Of a stretch of DNA of 64,000 nt, positions 46,658 through 54,909 are shown one piece after another. The notes beneath the pieces were generated by a model. The model was given only the letters and a program-made list of their open reading frames with translations, ran no database searches and was not told the DNA's origin. A program made the position numbers and the translations under genes. Origin of the DNA: Actinopolyspora saharensis (GTDB lineage: Bacteria; Actinomycetota; Actinomycetes; Mycobacteriales; Pseudonocardiaceae). How positions within the stretch are numbered: the first letter of the stretch is position 1; each line of letters starts with the position of its first letter. Location: NCBI RefSeq assembly GCF_900100925.1, contig NZ_FNKO01000001.1, forward strand, positions 1,922,001 through 1,986,000, written 5' to 3'.

Positions 46658-47155
46658 TCAACGCAGCAAAGCCTCGAAGTGTTCCAGGGCCGCGACAGCG
46701 GCGGCGTGCCGTATCTCCTGCCGCCCGCCCGTCAACCGGAGCGCGCGCACGACGCTCCCGTCCGGCCCCGCGAAACCGAGATACACCGTGCCCGGGGGCT
46801 TCCCGTCCTGGGAAGCCGGTCCGGCCACCCCGGTCAGCCCGATCCCCCAATCGGCTCCGCAGCGCCAACGGGCCCCCTGCGCGAGTTGTTCGGCAACCTG
46901 CCGGTCCACTGCGCCGCGGGCGGCGAGCAGTTCCGGATCGACCCCGGCCAAACCGCTCTTCAAGTCGGTGGCGTACACCACCAGTCCGCCCCGCACGGCC
47001 GAGCTGGCCCCACCGACCTCGGTCAGCATCGCGCTGACCAGACCCGCGGTCAGCGATTCGGCCGTGGCGACCGTGCTTCCCGAGCTCCGCAGCAGCTCCA
47101 CCACGTCTGCGACCAGGCGACGCCGCTCGGCGTCCGGTTCCGCTCGCTCGGTCAC
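46658..47155 (-). CDS. CinA C-terminal domain protein (nicotinamide-nucleotide amidase)
   Basis: This 165-residue protein is the stand-alone CinA_C/PncC domain. That domain deamidates nicotinamide mononucleotide to nicotinate mononucleotide in NAD salvage. The motifs TVATAESLTAGLVSAMLTEV, GGLVVYATDLKSGLAGV and GIGLTGVAGPASQDGKPPGT are family-typical. GTG 47155 overlaps the pgsA stop by 4 bp (GTGA). The pgsA–cinA pair upstream of clgR is conserved in actinobacteria. Confidence 0.93.
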   Translation of the reverse strand: MTERAEPDAERRRLVADVVELLRSSGSTVATAESLTAGLVSAMLTEVGGASSAVRGGLVVYATDLKSGLAGVDPELLAARGAVDRQVAEQLAQGARWRCGADWGIGLTGVAGPASQDGKPPGTVYLGFAGPDGSVVRALRLTGGRQEIRHAAAVAALEHFEALLR

Positions 47156-47793
47156 CCGCGCCCCTTCCTGGCCCGCCGACTCAACGCCCTGAGCCGCACC
47201 GCGCGCACCACGTAGTCCGCTCCCGTGCCCACCGTGGCCGCGACGGCCGCACCCATGACCACCCACTTCAGCGGATCGGCCGAATCACCGAGCGGCAGCA
47301 GGTACAGCCCGATGGCCACCGCCTGCAGCAAGGTCTTGAGCTTTCCCCCCGGGGAAGCGGGGATGACACCGTGCCGAATGACCCAGAACCGCAGCACCGT
47401 GACGAACATCTCCCGGAAGATGATCAAAGCGCTCACCCACCAGGGAAGCTCCCCCAGTGCGCTCAACCCGAGCAACGCGGCCCCGGTCAGCGCCTTGTCC
47501 GCCAACGGATCGGCGATCTTGCCGAAATCAGTGATGAGACCGCGTCTGCGGGCCAGTTCCCCGTCGATCCGATCGGTCACCGAGGCGAGCACGAACACCG
47601 CGGTGGCGATCCACCTCCAGAACGGTTCGTGCCCACCGGCCCAGAACAGCACGACCAGGAAAACGGGCACGAGGATCAACCGCGATGTGGTCAGCGCGTT
47701 GGCGATGTTGACGAGCGGCGTGCCCCGCTCGTCCCCGTCGGCACCGCCCGAGCCGGAAGCGGCCCGGTTCGATGCCGCACTGTCCGCTGTCAT
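47152..47793 (-). CDS. pgsA: CDP-diacylglycerol–glycerol-3-phosphate 3-phosphatidyltransferase
   Basis: PgsA makes phosphatidylglycerol phosphate, the first committed step to phosphatidylglycerol and cardiolipin. The 213-residue membrane protein has the CDP-alcohol phosphotransferase signature DRIDGELARRRG, with GKIADPLADK completing the D-x2-DG-x2-AR-x8-G-x3-D-x3-D pattern. About five membrane helices are visible. The start is ATG 47793 after GAGGAG. It is co-translated with cinA. M. tuberculosis has the same order (pgsA3 next to argA). Confidence 0.94.
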   Translation of the reverse strand: MTADSAASNRAASGSGGADGDERGTPLVNIANALTTSRLILVPVFLVVLFWAGGHEPFWRWIATAVFVLASVTDRIDGELARRRGLITDFGKIADPLADKALTGAALLGLSALGELPWWVSALIIFREMFVTVLRFWVIRHGVIPASPGGKLKTLLQAVAIGLYLLPLGDSADPLKWVVMGAAVAATVGTGADYVVRAVRLRALSRRARKGRG

Positions 47794-48057
47794 GACAACT
47801 CCTCGAACCGATCCTGTTCACTGCGGCGTCGTGGGTCGCGCCGTGTCCAGGATCAATGACGACGGTCGCACCGTCCACCTCGGGGGCCGGAAGGCTCACC
47901 CGCGCGCGATTCGCGCACCGCGTTCGGCCGGGCTCCCGGGTGGCCGGGGACGCTGACGGGCGGGACAGACCGCCGCACGAGCGGCGCAACCGCTTGTCCC
48001 ACCTGCGCGCCCCGCGCGGGGAACCTCCCCGCCGAGCGAACCGAGCCGCGCGAACTC

Positions 48058-48063
48058 TAGAAT
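48058..48063 (+). promoter_or_regulatory. Candidate -10 box, leaderless argA mRNA
   Basis: TAGAAT ends 6 bp before ATG 48070. No ribosome site is present between them, so the transcript is probably leaderless. Confidence 0.6.
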
Positions 48064-48069
48064 CGAAGC

Positions 48070-48603
48070 ATGCATTCCTATGCGTCCACCGGGATAACAA
48101 TACGCCGTGCGCGAATAGCCGACGTGCGGACCATCAAGCAGCTGGTGGACACCTACGCCGGACAGGTCCTGCTGGAAAAAGACCTCGTCACACTCTACGA
48201 GAGCGTCCAGGAATTCTGGGTCGCCGAACAGAACCACGACGACCGCTCGACGAGCATCGTGGGCTGCGGCGCGCTGCACGTGCTCTGGGAGGACCTCGGT
48301 GAGCTGCGCACCATCGCCGTGGACCCCTCCGCACGCGGACACGGCGTCGGCCACCGGATGGTGCGGAAACTGATCGACCTGGCCAACGAACTGGGTCTTC
48401 CGAAGCTGTTCGTGCTGACCTTCGAGACCGAGTTCTTCGCCAAGCACGGATTCGAGCCGATCAGCGGAACACCGGTCTCCCCCGAGGTGTACGCGGAGAT
48501 GCGCAGATCGGCCGACACCGGTGTCGCCGAATTCCTCGACCTCCCCTACGTCAAACCGAACACGCTCGGCAACACGCGCATGCTGTTGAAGCTGGCCCCC
48601 TGA
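48070..48603 (+). CDS. argA: N-acetylglutamate synthase, short GNAT type
   Basis: This GNAT acetyltransferase acetylates L-glutamate at the first step of arginine synthesis. The 177-residue protein shows the acetyl-CoA loop LRTIAVDPSARGHGVGHRMV and the C-terminal strand LFVLTFETEFFAKHGFEPIS. It fits the short single-domain NAGS of actinobacteria (Rv2747), which is likewise divergent from pgsA and beside ftsK. The start ATG 48070 is supported by the TAGAAT box. Glutamate specificity is inferred from these parallels. Confidence 0.88.
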   Translation: MHSYASTGITIRRARIADVRTIKQLVDTYAGQVLLEKDLVTLYESVQEFWVAEQNHDDRSTSIVGCGALHVLWEDLGELRTIAVDPSARGHGVGHRMVRKLIDLANELGLPKLFVLTFETEFFAKHGFEPISGTPVSPEVYAEMRRSADTGVAEFLDLPYVKPNTLGNTRMLLKLAP

Positions 48604-48751
48604 ATCCCAACCTCGTCCCCCTTTCGAAGGAAAATTCCGTGAAGTCGGGAATAAAACCGGCTGAACAACACCCGAAAGCACCAAGCGAACGCTTGCCAGG
48701 CACGGTAGGACTGATCCGGAACTGATCGTCCACCCACGAGGAGAAGTCCCC

Positions 48752-49249
48752 GTGTCCTCCTGGAAGAACCGGCGCCCGAGCGCCACGCTGATCCTGCTCA
48801 CCACTCTTTGCGCCGCCCTCCTGAGTGGAACCACCGCACAAGCCGCCACCGATTCCTGGAATCCGCGTCAGACCACCGACCGCTACCTGTTCGAAGTATC
48901 CCTGGAAGAATTCGTCCAGATAAGAGCGTCCAGACCTCACCCGAACGAGTTGGACTGGTCCTCGGACGCGTGCTCCTATTCACCCGACGAACCACTCGGG
49001 TACGAATTCACGGAAAGCTGCCTGCGCCACGACTTCGGTTACCGCAACTACGAAAACCAGGGAAGATTCACCGAGGACAACCGGCTGCGCATCGACAACA
49101 ATTTCCGCGCGGACATGTACTCGGCCTGCGCGGGCGACACCGCCTGCGAACGGGCTGCCGATGTGTACTACTACGCCGTCAGGCAGTTCGGAGCGAGCAG
49201 TGACAACACGGCCGAAGCCGTGGACAGGGCGCTGTCCGTGAACGGGTAG
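48752..49249 (+). CDS. Secreted phospholipase A2 (prokaryotic type)
   Basis: The 165-residue product has a Sec signal peptide ending near AQAA (residue ~31). The mature domain has the calcium-dependent phospholipase A2 core: DWSSDACSYSPDEPLGYEF, then SCLRHDFGYRNYENQGRF, where CxxHD carries the catalytic His/Asp. Four or more cysteines can form disulfides. It is like the actinomycete exported enzymes that hydrolyse the sn-2 ester of phospholipids. The start is GTG 48752 after GAGGAG. Its spot between argA and ftsK is not part of a known operon. Confidence 0.92.
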   Translation: MSSWKNRRPSATLILLTTLCAALLSGTTAQAATDSWNPRQTTDRYLFEVSLEEFVQIRASRPHPNELDWSSDACSYSPDEPLGYEFTESCLRHDFGYRNYENQGRFTEDNRLRIDNNFRADMYSACAGDTACERAADVYYYAVRQFGASSDNTAEAVDRALSVNG

Positions 49250-49258
49250 GCGCTCGCG

Positions 49259-49297
49259 CCGGACTCGTCCTTCCCTCCCGCGGAGGGGTCCGTCCGG
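49259..49297. terminator. Hairpin downstream of the phospholipase A2 gene
   Basis: CCGGAC/GTCCGG forms an outer stem and CCCTCC/GGAGGG an inner stem, beginning 10 bp past the stop. It lies between convergent genes (phospholipase and ftsK). There is no U-tract. Confidence 0.5.
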
Positions 49298-49454
49298 TGG
49301 CCCGGGAGCTCACCGAACGGACTCCTCCGCGGATGCTCGCCACGGGCACCCGGCACGACCTCCCGACGTCGTGCAGCACCGCTCCACGGGATCGGGGACC
49401 TCCCGCCTCCGGACACCGGGAGAACACGAGCACGCGCCCGAGCACGAAGCTCCG

Positions 49455-52112
49455 CTACGGACTCGCCTCCTGCGCTTCCTCCTGCGGAGGGGGGCCTCCC
49501 CGGATAGAGTTCAGAGCGCCTTCCAACTCCTCCGGTTTGACGAGCACTTCCCGCGCCTTCGATCCCTCCGAGGCGGCAACGACGCTCCTGGACTCGAGAA
49601 GGTCCATCAGCCTGCCCGCCTTCGCGAAGCCGACCCGGAGTTTGCGCTGCAACATCGAGGTCGATCCGAACTGGCTGGTTATCACGAGTTCAGCGGCCTG
49701 CAGCAGCACGTCCAGATCATCGCCGATGTCCGAGTCGACCTCCTTCTGCTGGCTCGCCTTGGCGGAGGTCACACCGTCGGCGTAGTCCGGTTCGGCCTGC
49801 TCCTTGGTGTAGCCGACCACCCGGTGGATCTCGTCGTCACTGACGAAGGAGCCCTGAACACGGGTCGGCCGCGCACCACCCATCGGCAGGTAGAGCGCAT
49901 CCCCCATGCCGATCAGCTTCTCCGCACCAGCCTGATCGAGGATCACCCGCGAGTCGGTGAGCGAGGAAGTGGCGAAGGCCAACCTGGAGGGAACGTTCGT
50001 CTTGATCAACCCGGTGACCACGTCCACGGAGGGACGCTGGGTGGCCAGCACCAGATGGATTCCCGCCGCACGCGCTTTCTGCGTTATCCGCACCACCGCG
50101 TCCTCCACGTCGCGCGGGGCCGTCATCATCAGGTCGGCCAGCTCGTCGACGATGGCGAGGATGTAGGGGTAGGTCCGGTACTCCCGTTCGCTCCCCGGCG
50201 GGGCGGTGAGCTCACCGGAGCGCACCTTGGCGTTGAAATCGTCTATGTGGCGCACCCTGCTGGCCTGCATGTCCTGGTACCGCTGTTCCATCTCCTCGAC
50301 CAGCCAGCCGAGCGCAGCGGCCGCCTTCTTGGGCTCGGTGATGATGGGAGTGATCAGATGGGGGATCCCCTCGTAGGGCGTCAACTCGACCATCTTCGGG
50401 TCGATGAGGATCATCCTGACTTCCTCGGGAGTCGCCCTGGCCAGCAGTGAGACGAGCATGGAGTTGACGAAACTGGACTTGCCCGATCCCGTCGAACCCG
50501 CGCACAGCAGGTGCGGCATCTTCGAGAGGTTGGCCGTGACCATCTGTCCCTCGATGTCCTTGCCCAACCCCATGACCAGGGGATGGGTGTCCTCCGCCGC
50601 CTTGCCCGAGCGCAGGACGTCCCCGAGCCGGACCATCTCGCGGTCACTGTTGGGCACCTCGATGCCCACGGCGGACTTGCCGGGTATCGGAGCCAACAGC
50701 CGAACGTTGTCGTTGGCGACGGCGTAGGCGATGTTCTTGGTCAGCGCGGTGATCTTCTCGACCTTCACGCCGGGGCCCAGCTCGACCTCGTAGCGCGTAA
50801 CGGTCGGCCCCCGCACGAAGCCGGTCACCTCGGCGTCGATCTTGAACTGTCGCAGCACACCGTTGATCGCCTCGATCATGGCGTCGTTCGCCTCGCTGTG
50901 CCGCTTCGGCGGATCGCCCTCCTCCAAGGCGTTCGGCGGCGGAAGCCGGTAGTTCCCCTCGACGGCACGGGTGATCGTGAGCTGCTGCGGCTCCTCGGGG
51001 GCGGACCGCTCGGCTGCTCCCGATCTCGTGGCGGGCTTCGCGGCAGCGGATCTCGCGGTATCCCGCTCCGCGGTTCCGCTCGAGGAGGTGGCCGCGGCCG
51101 CGGTGCGCTTCCCCCCGCCGGAGGAGTTCGGTTCCGCCGCTTCCTGCGCTTGCTGGAGTTCCTCCTGCGCGTCCTGTTCGGACTTGTCGCTCATGGAGGC
51201 CTGACGGCGCCTGGCGGGGCGACGCAGTTTCGCACTGTCGGGATCGGACGGGGCCACCTCCCGCTCGGTCTCGTCCGCCCGATCTCCCCTCTCCGGATGG
51301 GCCAGTTTGCGCAGACGTTCGGGCACGTCGCGAACTGCGGTTCCGGTCAGCAGCAGCACGGCGAACAACGAGACCAGCACCAGGACGGCGACCGCCACTA
51401 CACCGGTCATCCCCCCGGCCAGCGGACCTCCCGCGACGTAGCCGAGAAACCCCGCGGCCTCCGACCACTCCGCCGCTTCACGCGGAGCCCCGGTCCCGAT
51501 GTGCAGCACGCCGAGTGCCGCGAACAGCAACAAGGCCGTCCCGACCACCATCCGCGGTCGCGCCTCCGGGTTGTGCTCGGTACGCATGAGCAGCACGGCC
51601 ACTCCGAGCAACACCAACGGCAGCACCAACGAGGCCGAACCGATCACAGAGCGCAGCAACCGGTCCAGCCACTGCCCCACGGGGCCGCCCGCGTGCCACC
51701 AGACTCCGGCCGCGGTCACCACCGCCAGGGCGATGAGGATCAGCGCCAGCCCGTCGCGCCGGTGCGCGGGATCCAGCTCCCTGGTCCTGCCGATGGTGCG
51801 CAGCACGCTCCCCGTCGCCCGGGCGATTCCACGACCGAGTTCGGACCCTCCCGAAGAACCGCTTCGGGAGGAGCGACTTCCCGCCGTGCCCGCCTTGCCG
51901 GTCCCCTTCGAGGAGGCCCTGCCCGAGCGGGAGGTGTTCTTTCCGGAACTCGCCCTCGCACCGGAATTCGTGGTCTTCTTCCCACCGGACCCGGAACCGG
52001 AGGATCGGGCACCGGCGGACCCGGACTTCTTCGTTCCGGAACCGGACGAACGACTCCGCGCGCCGCTGCCGCGCGCTCCCGTGGACCCCTTGTTCGTCGT
52101 GCCGCTGGCCAT
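49455..52112 (-). CDS. ftsK: DNA translocase FtsK
   Basis: FtsK pumps chromosomal DNA through the closing septum. The 885-residue protein has an N-terminal Ser/Gly/Lys-rich tail of ~90 residues, then four to five membrane helices (~120–260). An acidic, Ala-rich linker is next. The RecA-like motor has Walker A CAGSTGSGKSSFVNSML and Walker B YILAIVDELADLMM. The DNA-reading gamma winged helix lies near the end (VITSQFGSTSMLQRKLRVGF, AKAGRLMDLLE). ATG 52112 is chosen for the TACCGT box 7 bp upstream; upstream in-frame starts reach into non-coding palindromes. Confidence 0.95.
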   Translation of the reverse strand: MASGTTNKGSTGARGSGARSRSSGSGTKKSGSAGARSSGSGSGGKKTTNSGARASSGKNTSRSGRASSKGTGKAGTAGSRSSRSGSSGGSELGRGIARATGSVLRTIGRTRELDPAHRRDGLALILIALAVVTAAGVWWHAGGPVGQWLDRLLRSVIGSASLVLPLVLLGVAVLLMRTEHNPEARPRMVVGTALLLFAALGVLHIGTGAPREAAEWSEAAGFLGYVAGGPLAGGMTGVVAVAVLVLVSLFAVLLLTGTAVRDVPERLRKLAHPERGDRADETEREVAPSDPDSAKLRRPARRRQASMSDKSEQDAQEELQQAQEAAEPNSSGGGKRTAAAATSSSGTAERDTARSAAAKPATRSGAAERSAPEEPQQLTITRAVEGNYRLPPPNALEEGDPPKRHSEANDAMIEAINGVLRQFKIDAEVTGFVRGPTVTRYEVELGPGVKVEKITALTKNIAYAVANDNVRLLAPIPGKSAVGIEVPNSDREMVRLGDVLRSGKAAEDTHPLVMGLGKDIEGQMVTANLSKMPHLLCAGSTGSGKSSFVNSMLVSLLARATPEEVRMILIDPKMVELTPYEGIPHLITPIITEPKKAAAALGWLVEEMEQRYQDMQASRVRHIDDFNAKVRSGELTAPPGSEREYRTYPYILAIVDELADLMMTAPRDVEDAVVRITQKARAAGIHLVLATQRPSVDVVTGLIKTNVPSRLAFATSSLTDSRVILDQAGAEKLIGMGDALYLPMGGARPTRVQGSFVSDDEIHRVVGYTKEQAEPDYADGVTSAKASQQKEVDSDIGDDLDVLLQAAELVITSQFGSTSMLQRKLRVGFAKAGRLMDLLESRSVVAASEGSKAREVLVKPEELEGALNSIRGGPPPQEEAQEASP

Positions 52113-52119
52113 ACTCCAC

Positions 52120-52125
52120 ACGGTA
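52120..52125 (-). promoter_or_regulatory. Candidate -10 box, leaderless ftsK mRNA
   Basis: TACCGT on the minus strand ends 7 bp before the ATG at 52112. A GGAG lies too close to the start to act as a ribosome site. Confidence 0.45.
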
Positions 52126-52243
52126 TCGGTGTTCCGCCGCTCGTGTAACACCAGTCGAACGGGGAGTCGACCACGCCCGTCGGCGCGCACCGGTGGCCGC
52201 ACTCGCCTTCCGCACTGCCCGACACCGCGGTTTCCTCGACCCG

Positions 52244-52285
52244 AAAAAACGTTCGGCGTCGCACGGCCGTGCGACGCCGAACGTT
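52244..52285 (-). terminator. Perfect 19-bp stem with U-tract, downstream of the small secreted gene
   Basis: Positions 52248–52285 are a perfect 38-nt palindrome centred at 52266/52267 (arms AACGTTCGGCGTCGCACGG and its complement). On the minus strand it is followed by six T. This is a factor-independent terminator for minus-strand transcripts coming from the secreted-protein gene. It insulates ftsK from them. Confidence 0.85.
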
Positions 52286-52336
52286 CCCCCCTCCCCTGAT
52301 GTGGCTTCCGGTCGTAACGGCTCCCGTGTTCTACTA

Positions 52337-52371
52337 CCGCGGCCGTGCCCACCCCGGCAGCACGGCCGCGG
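52337..52371. repeat. 12-bp inverted repeat between ftsK and the small secreted gene
   Basis: CCGCGGCCGTGC and GCACGGCCGCGG are separated by 11 nt. Together with the neighbouring repeats at 52248 and 52493 it makes three strong hairpins in ~280 bp of non-coding DNA. Confidence 0.85.
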
Positions 52372-52492
52372 CCCCGGTCGTGCCGGTCAGCGTCCCTCCC
52401 CGTACGCGGAACGAGTCCCACAACACGTTCGCGCACCATCCGCTGCCGACAGCCGTCCGCGAATACGGGCCACATCATGCTTCACGGCGGGC

Positions 52493-52527
52493 TCACCGGT
52501 GCGTTTGCGTTCGAAAAGCACCGGTGA
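52493..52527. repeat. 10-bp inverted repeat just past the small secreted gene
   Basis: TCACCGGTGC and GCACCGGTGA flank a 15-nt loop, beginning 17 bp past the stop codon of the secreted-protein gene. It may stabilise the 3' end of the mRNA or act as a first terminator; no U-tract follows. Confidence 0.7.
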
Positions 52528-52543
52528 CCCCGATCCGGTCACC

Positions 52544-52783
52544 TCAGTGGTCCACGATGGGCGCGTTGACGCACTTGGCGTTCTGCGGTGATCCGATCGG
52601 CGCGACCAGGCCGAGCACCGCGGCGTTGTTGTTGCAGAGCTGGACCGGCAGCACGCTCACGTTGTTGTCGTTGAGCAGGTTGATGCCGTCGTTGTCGTGA
52701 CTGTCGGCCATGGCAGGCGATCCCATGGCCATCAAACCGGCCGCAGCGGCCGACGCCGCGAAGAAGCTAATCGTTTTACGCAC
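52544..52783 (-). CDS. Small secreted protein, rodlin/chaplin-like in style
   Basis: The product has 79 residues. A Sec signal peptide (VRKTISFFAASAAAAGLMAM, cleaved near AMADS) leaves about 50 residues with the Asn-rich core GINLLNDNNVSVLPVQLCNN. Two Cys (PVQLCNN, NAKCVNAP) could form one disulfide. The pattern of N-rich strands, PIGSPQN and paired Cys recalls actinomycete rodlin and chaplin surface proteins, but I cannot prove membership. The start is GTG 52783 after TTGGGG; an in-frame ATG at 52915 would add a non-secretory tail. It is monocistronic with a strong terminator. Confidence 0.8.
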   Translation of the reverse strand: MRKTISFFAASAAAAGLMAMGSPAMADSHDNDGINLLNDNNVSVLPVQLCNNNAAVLGLVAPIGSPQNAKCVNAPIVDH

Positions 52784-53084
52784 GTTCGGACCCCAATCTG
52801 CTGTGACTGTGGTGCGAGCCGGTACAACGAGCGGAAATACGAAAACTTCCAGGAAAGCTGTCCGCCGACCGGCTGTTTCCACAGTGGCACTCTCAGCTGG
52901 AACCAGCGCGCTCACTCACACTATCGAGCTAACAACACCACCCGAGAGTGTCTCTACAAACAATACGTAATCAAAACACGCCGCCAGGAAAGTACAACAA
53001 CTCACCCGATCGGGGATGGTTAAGCGAAGCAGAACGGCCGGGTTCATTTCCCGCGTCGAATGCACCGAATCAGTTGCGAAACCG
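52784..53084. other. Upstream region of the small secreted gene
   Basis: About 300 bp of non-coding DNA, noticeably AT-rich around 52955–52985. That is the likely promoter area for the minus-strand secreted-protein gene. I see no other gene; the frames crossing it are incoherent. Confidence 0.5.
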
Positions 53085-53142
53085 AAAAAAGCGCCCGTGC
53101 TCGGAAGGCGTGGACGATTCCACGTCTTCCGGGCACGGGCGC
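53085..53142 (-). terminator. Factor-independent terminator of the dapA–rnj operon
   Basis: A long hairpin (arms with GCGCCCGTGC…GTGG and CCAC…GCACGGGCGC, few mismatches, loop ~6 nt) is followed on the minus strand by six T (53090–53085). It starts 40 bp past the rnj stop. Confidence 0.88.
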
Positions 53143-53181
53143 CGCACGGGAGAACTGCCGGACGAGCACCGCCCCGGCGAC

Positions 53182-54909
53182 TCAGGAGTCGACGGGCAGC
53201 ACGTTCGGCACGATCATCGGCTTGCGGCGATAGGTGTCGGCGACCCACTTGCCCACGGTGCGACGCACGGCCTGCGCGATGCGGTGCGTGTCCGTGATGC
53301 CCTCCGACTCGGTCCGCGAAAGCTCCATCTCCACGAGCGGGGAAACCTCGTCGAGCGCCTTCGGGTCATCGGAGAACCCCCTCCCGGAGACCGTCGGCGG
53401 CGAGACCGCACGACCGGTCGTCGCGTCCACCGCGACGGTGATCGAGATGAACCCGCCCTCACCGAGCACGAGGCGGTCCGACAGCGTCGACTCCCCGACG
53501 TCGCCGACCGAAAGACCGTCCACATAGACGTGGCCCACTTCCACCCGGCCCGCGATGCTCGCGATCCCGTCGATCAGGTCCACGACCACACCGTCCTCGG
53601 CGATCACGACGCGATCCGAGGGAACGCCGGTGAGCGTGGCGAGATCCGCGTTGGCCTTCAGGTGTCGCCACTCCCCGTGCAGCGGCATGACGTTGCTCGG
53701 ACGTACCGCGTTGTACAGGTAGAGCAGCTCCCCGGCCGAAGCGTGCCCCGAGACGTGCACCTTGGCGCTGCCCTGGTGCACGACCTCGGCACCGAGCCGG
53801 ACGAGACCGTTGACCACGCCGAACACGGCCGTCTCGTTGCCGGGGATCATCGAACTGGCCAGGATGACCGTGTCACCCTGCTGGATCTTGATCTGCTTGT
53901 GCTCTCCCCGCGCCATCCGCGACAGGGCCGAGAGCGGCTCGCCCTGCGAACCGGTCGAGACGAACACCACCGATTCGGCGGGCATCCCCAGGGCCTCTTC
54001 CAGGTTCACCAGCAGGCCCTCGGGAACCCGGAGGATTCCCTGCTCGGCGGCGATGCCCATGTTGCGCACCATGGAGCGTCCGACCAGACACACCTTCCGC
54101 CCGTACGCCTCGGCCACGTCCAGCACCTGCTGGACGCGATGCACGTGACTGGCGAAACAGGCCACGATCACCCGCTGGGTCGCACGCCCGATCACCGAGT
54201 CCAGCACCGGACCGATCTCGCGCTCGGGAGTGACGTAACCGGGGACCTCGGCGTTGGTGGAATCCGCCAGGAACAGGTCCACGCCTTCCGCACCCATCCG
54301 GGCGAAACCGGCCAGGTCCGTCAGCCTTCCGTCCAGCGGGAGCTGATCGAGCTTGATGTCCCCGGTGTGCAGAACGGTACCCGCCGGAGTGCGTATCGCC
54401 ACGGCCAGCGCGTCCGGAATCGAGTGGTTGACCGCGAAGAACTCCAGGTCGAACGCACCGTGCTCACTGCGCTGCCCCTCGGCGACCTCGACCAGCTGCG
54501 GGGACAGCCGATGCTCCTGGCACTTGGCCGAAAGCAGCGCGAGGGTGAACTTCGAGCCCACCACCGGGATGTCGGAACGCAGCCGCAGCAGAAACGGCAG
54601 CGCTCCGATGTGGTCCTCGTGCCCGTGGGTCAGGACCACGGCATCGATCTCGTCCAACCGGTTCTCGATCGGACCGAAGTCGGGCAGGATCAGATCGACA
54701 CCCGGCGCATCGTCTTCCGGGAACAGCACACCGCAGTCGACCAACAGCAACCGACCGTTGTACTCGAAGACGGTCATGTTCCTGCCGACCTCACCGATGC
54801 CGCCGAGCGCGACGATCCGCAGGGCGCCTTCCTGCAGCGGTGGGGGCGCCGGACTCGCCGAGGTCGGTGCCACGGGATGTTTCTCGGTCGACGTTGCGCG
54901 TGTTGTCAA
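53182..54909 (-). CDS. rnj: Ribonuclease J
   Basis: RNase J is a metallo-beta-lactamase/beta-CASP enzyme with 5'-exo- and endonuclease activity in RNA processing and decay. The 575-residue protein has the zinc motif LTHGHEDHIGALPFLL, later ligands in HTGDIKLDQ, the beta-CASP signatures VSTGSQGEPLSALSRMA and ASSMIPGNE, and HVSGHASAGEL. The start is TTG 54909, in TTGA overlap with the dapA stop. The dapA–rnj order is standard in actinobacteria. Confidence 0.95.
   Translation of the reverse strand: MTTRATSTEKHPVAPTSASPAPPPLQEGALRIVALGGIGEVGRNMTVFEYNGRLLLVDCGVLFPEDDAPGVDLILPDFGPIENRLDEIDAVVLTHGHEDHIGALPFLLRLRSDIPVVGSKFTLALLSAKCQEHRLSPQLVEVAEGQRSEHGAFDLEFFAVNHSIPDALAVAIRTPAGTVLHTGDIKLDQLPLDGRLTDLAGFARMGAEGVDLFLADSTNAEVPGYVTPEREIGPVLDSVIGRATQRVIVACFASHVHRVQQVLDVAEAYGRKVCLVGRSMVRNMGIAAEQGILRVPEGLLVNLEEALGMPAESVVFVSTGSQGEPLSALSRMARGEHKQIKIQQGDTVILASSMIPGNETAVFGVVNGLVRLGAEVVHQGSAKVHVSGHASAGELLYLYNAVRPSNVMPLHGEWRHLKANADLATLTGVPSDRVVIAEDGVVVDLIDGIASIAGRVEVGHVYVDGLSVGDVGESTLSDRLVLGEGGFISITVAVDATTGRAVSPPTVSGRGFSDDPKALDEVSPLVEMELSRTESEGITDTHRIAQAVRRTVGKWVADTYRRKPMIVPNVLPVDS

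Noticed and set aside
44134..47037. Long plus-strand open frame opposite pspM, pspA and clgR
   Set aside because: It crosses three real genes and their spacers, which no real gene would do; Leu-rich pattern reflects the coiled coils on the other strand.
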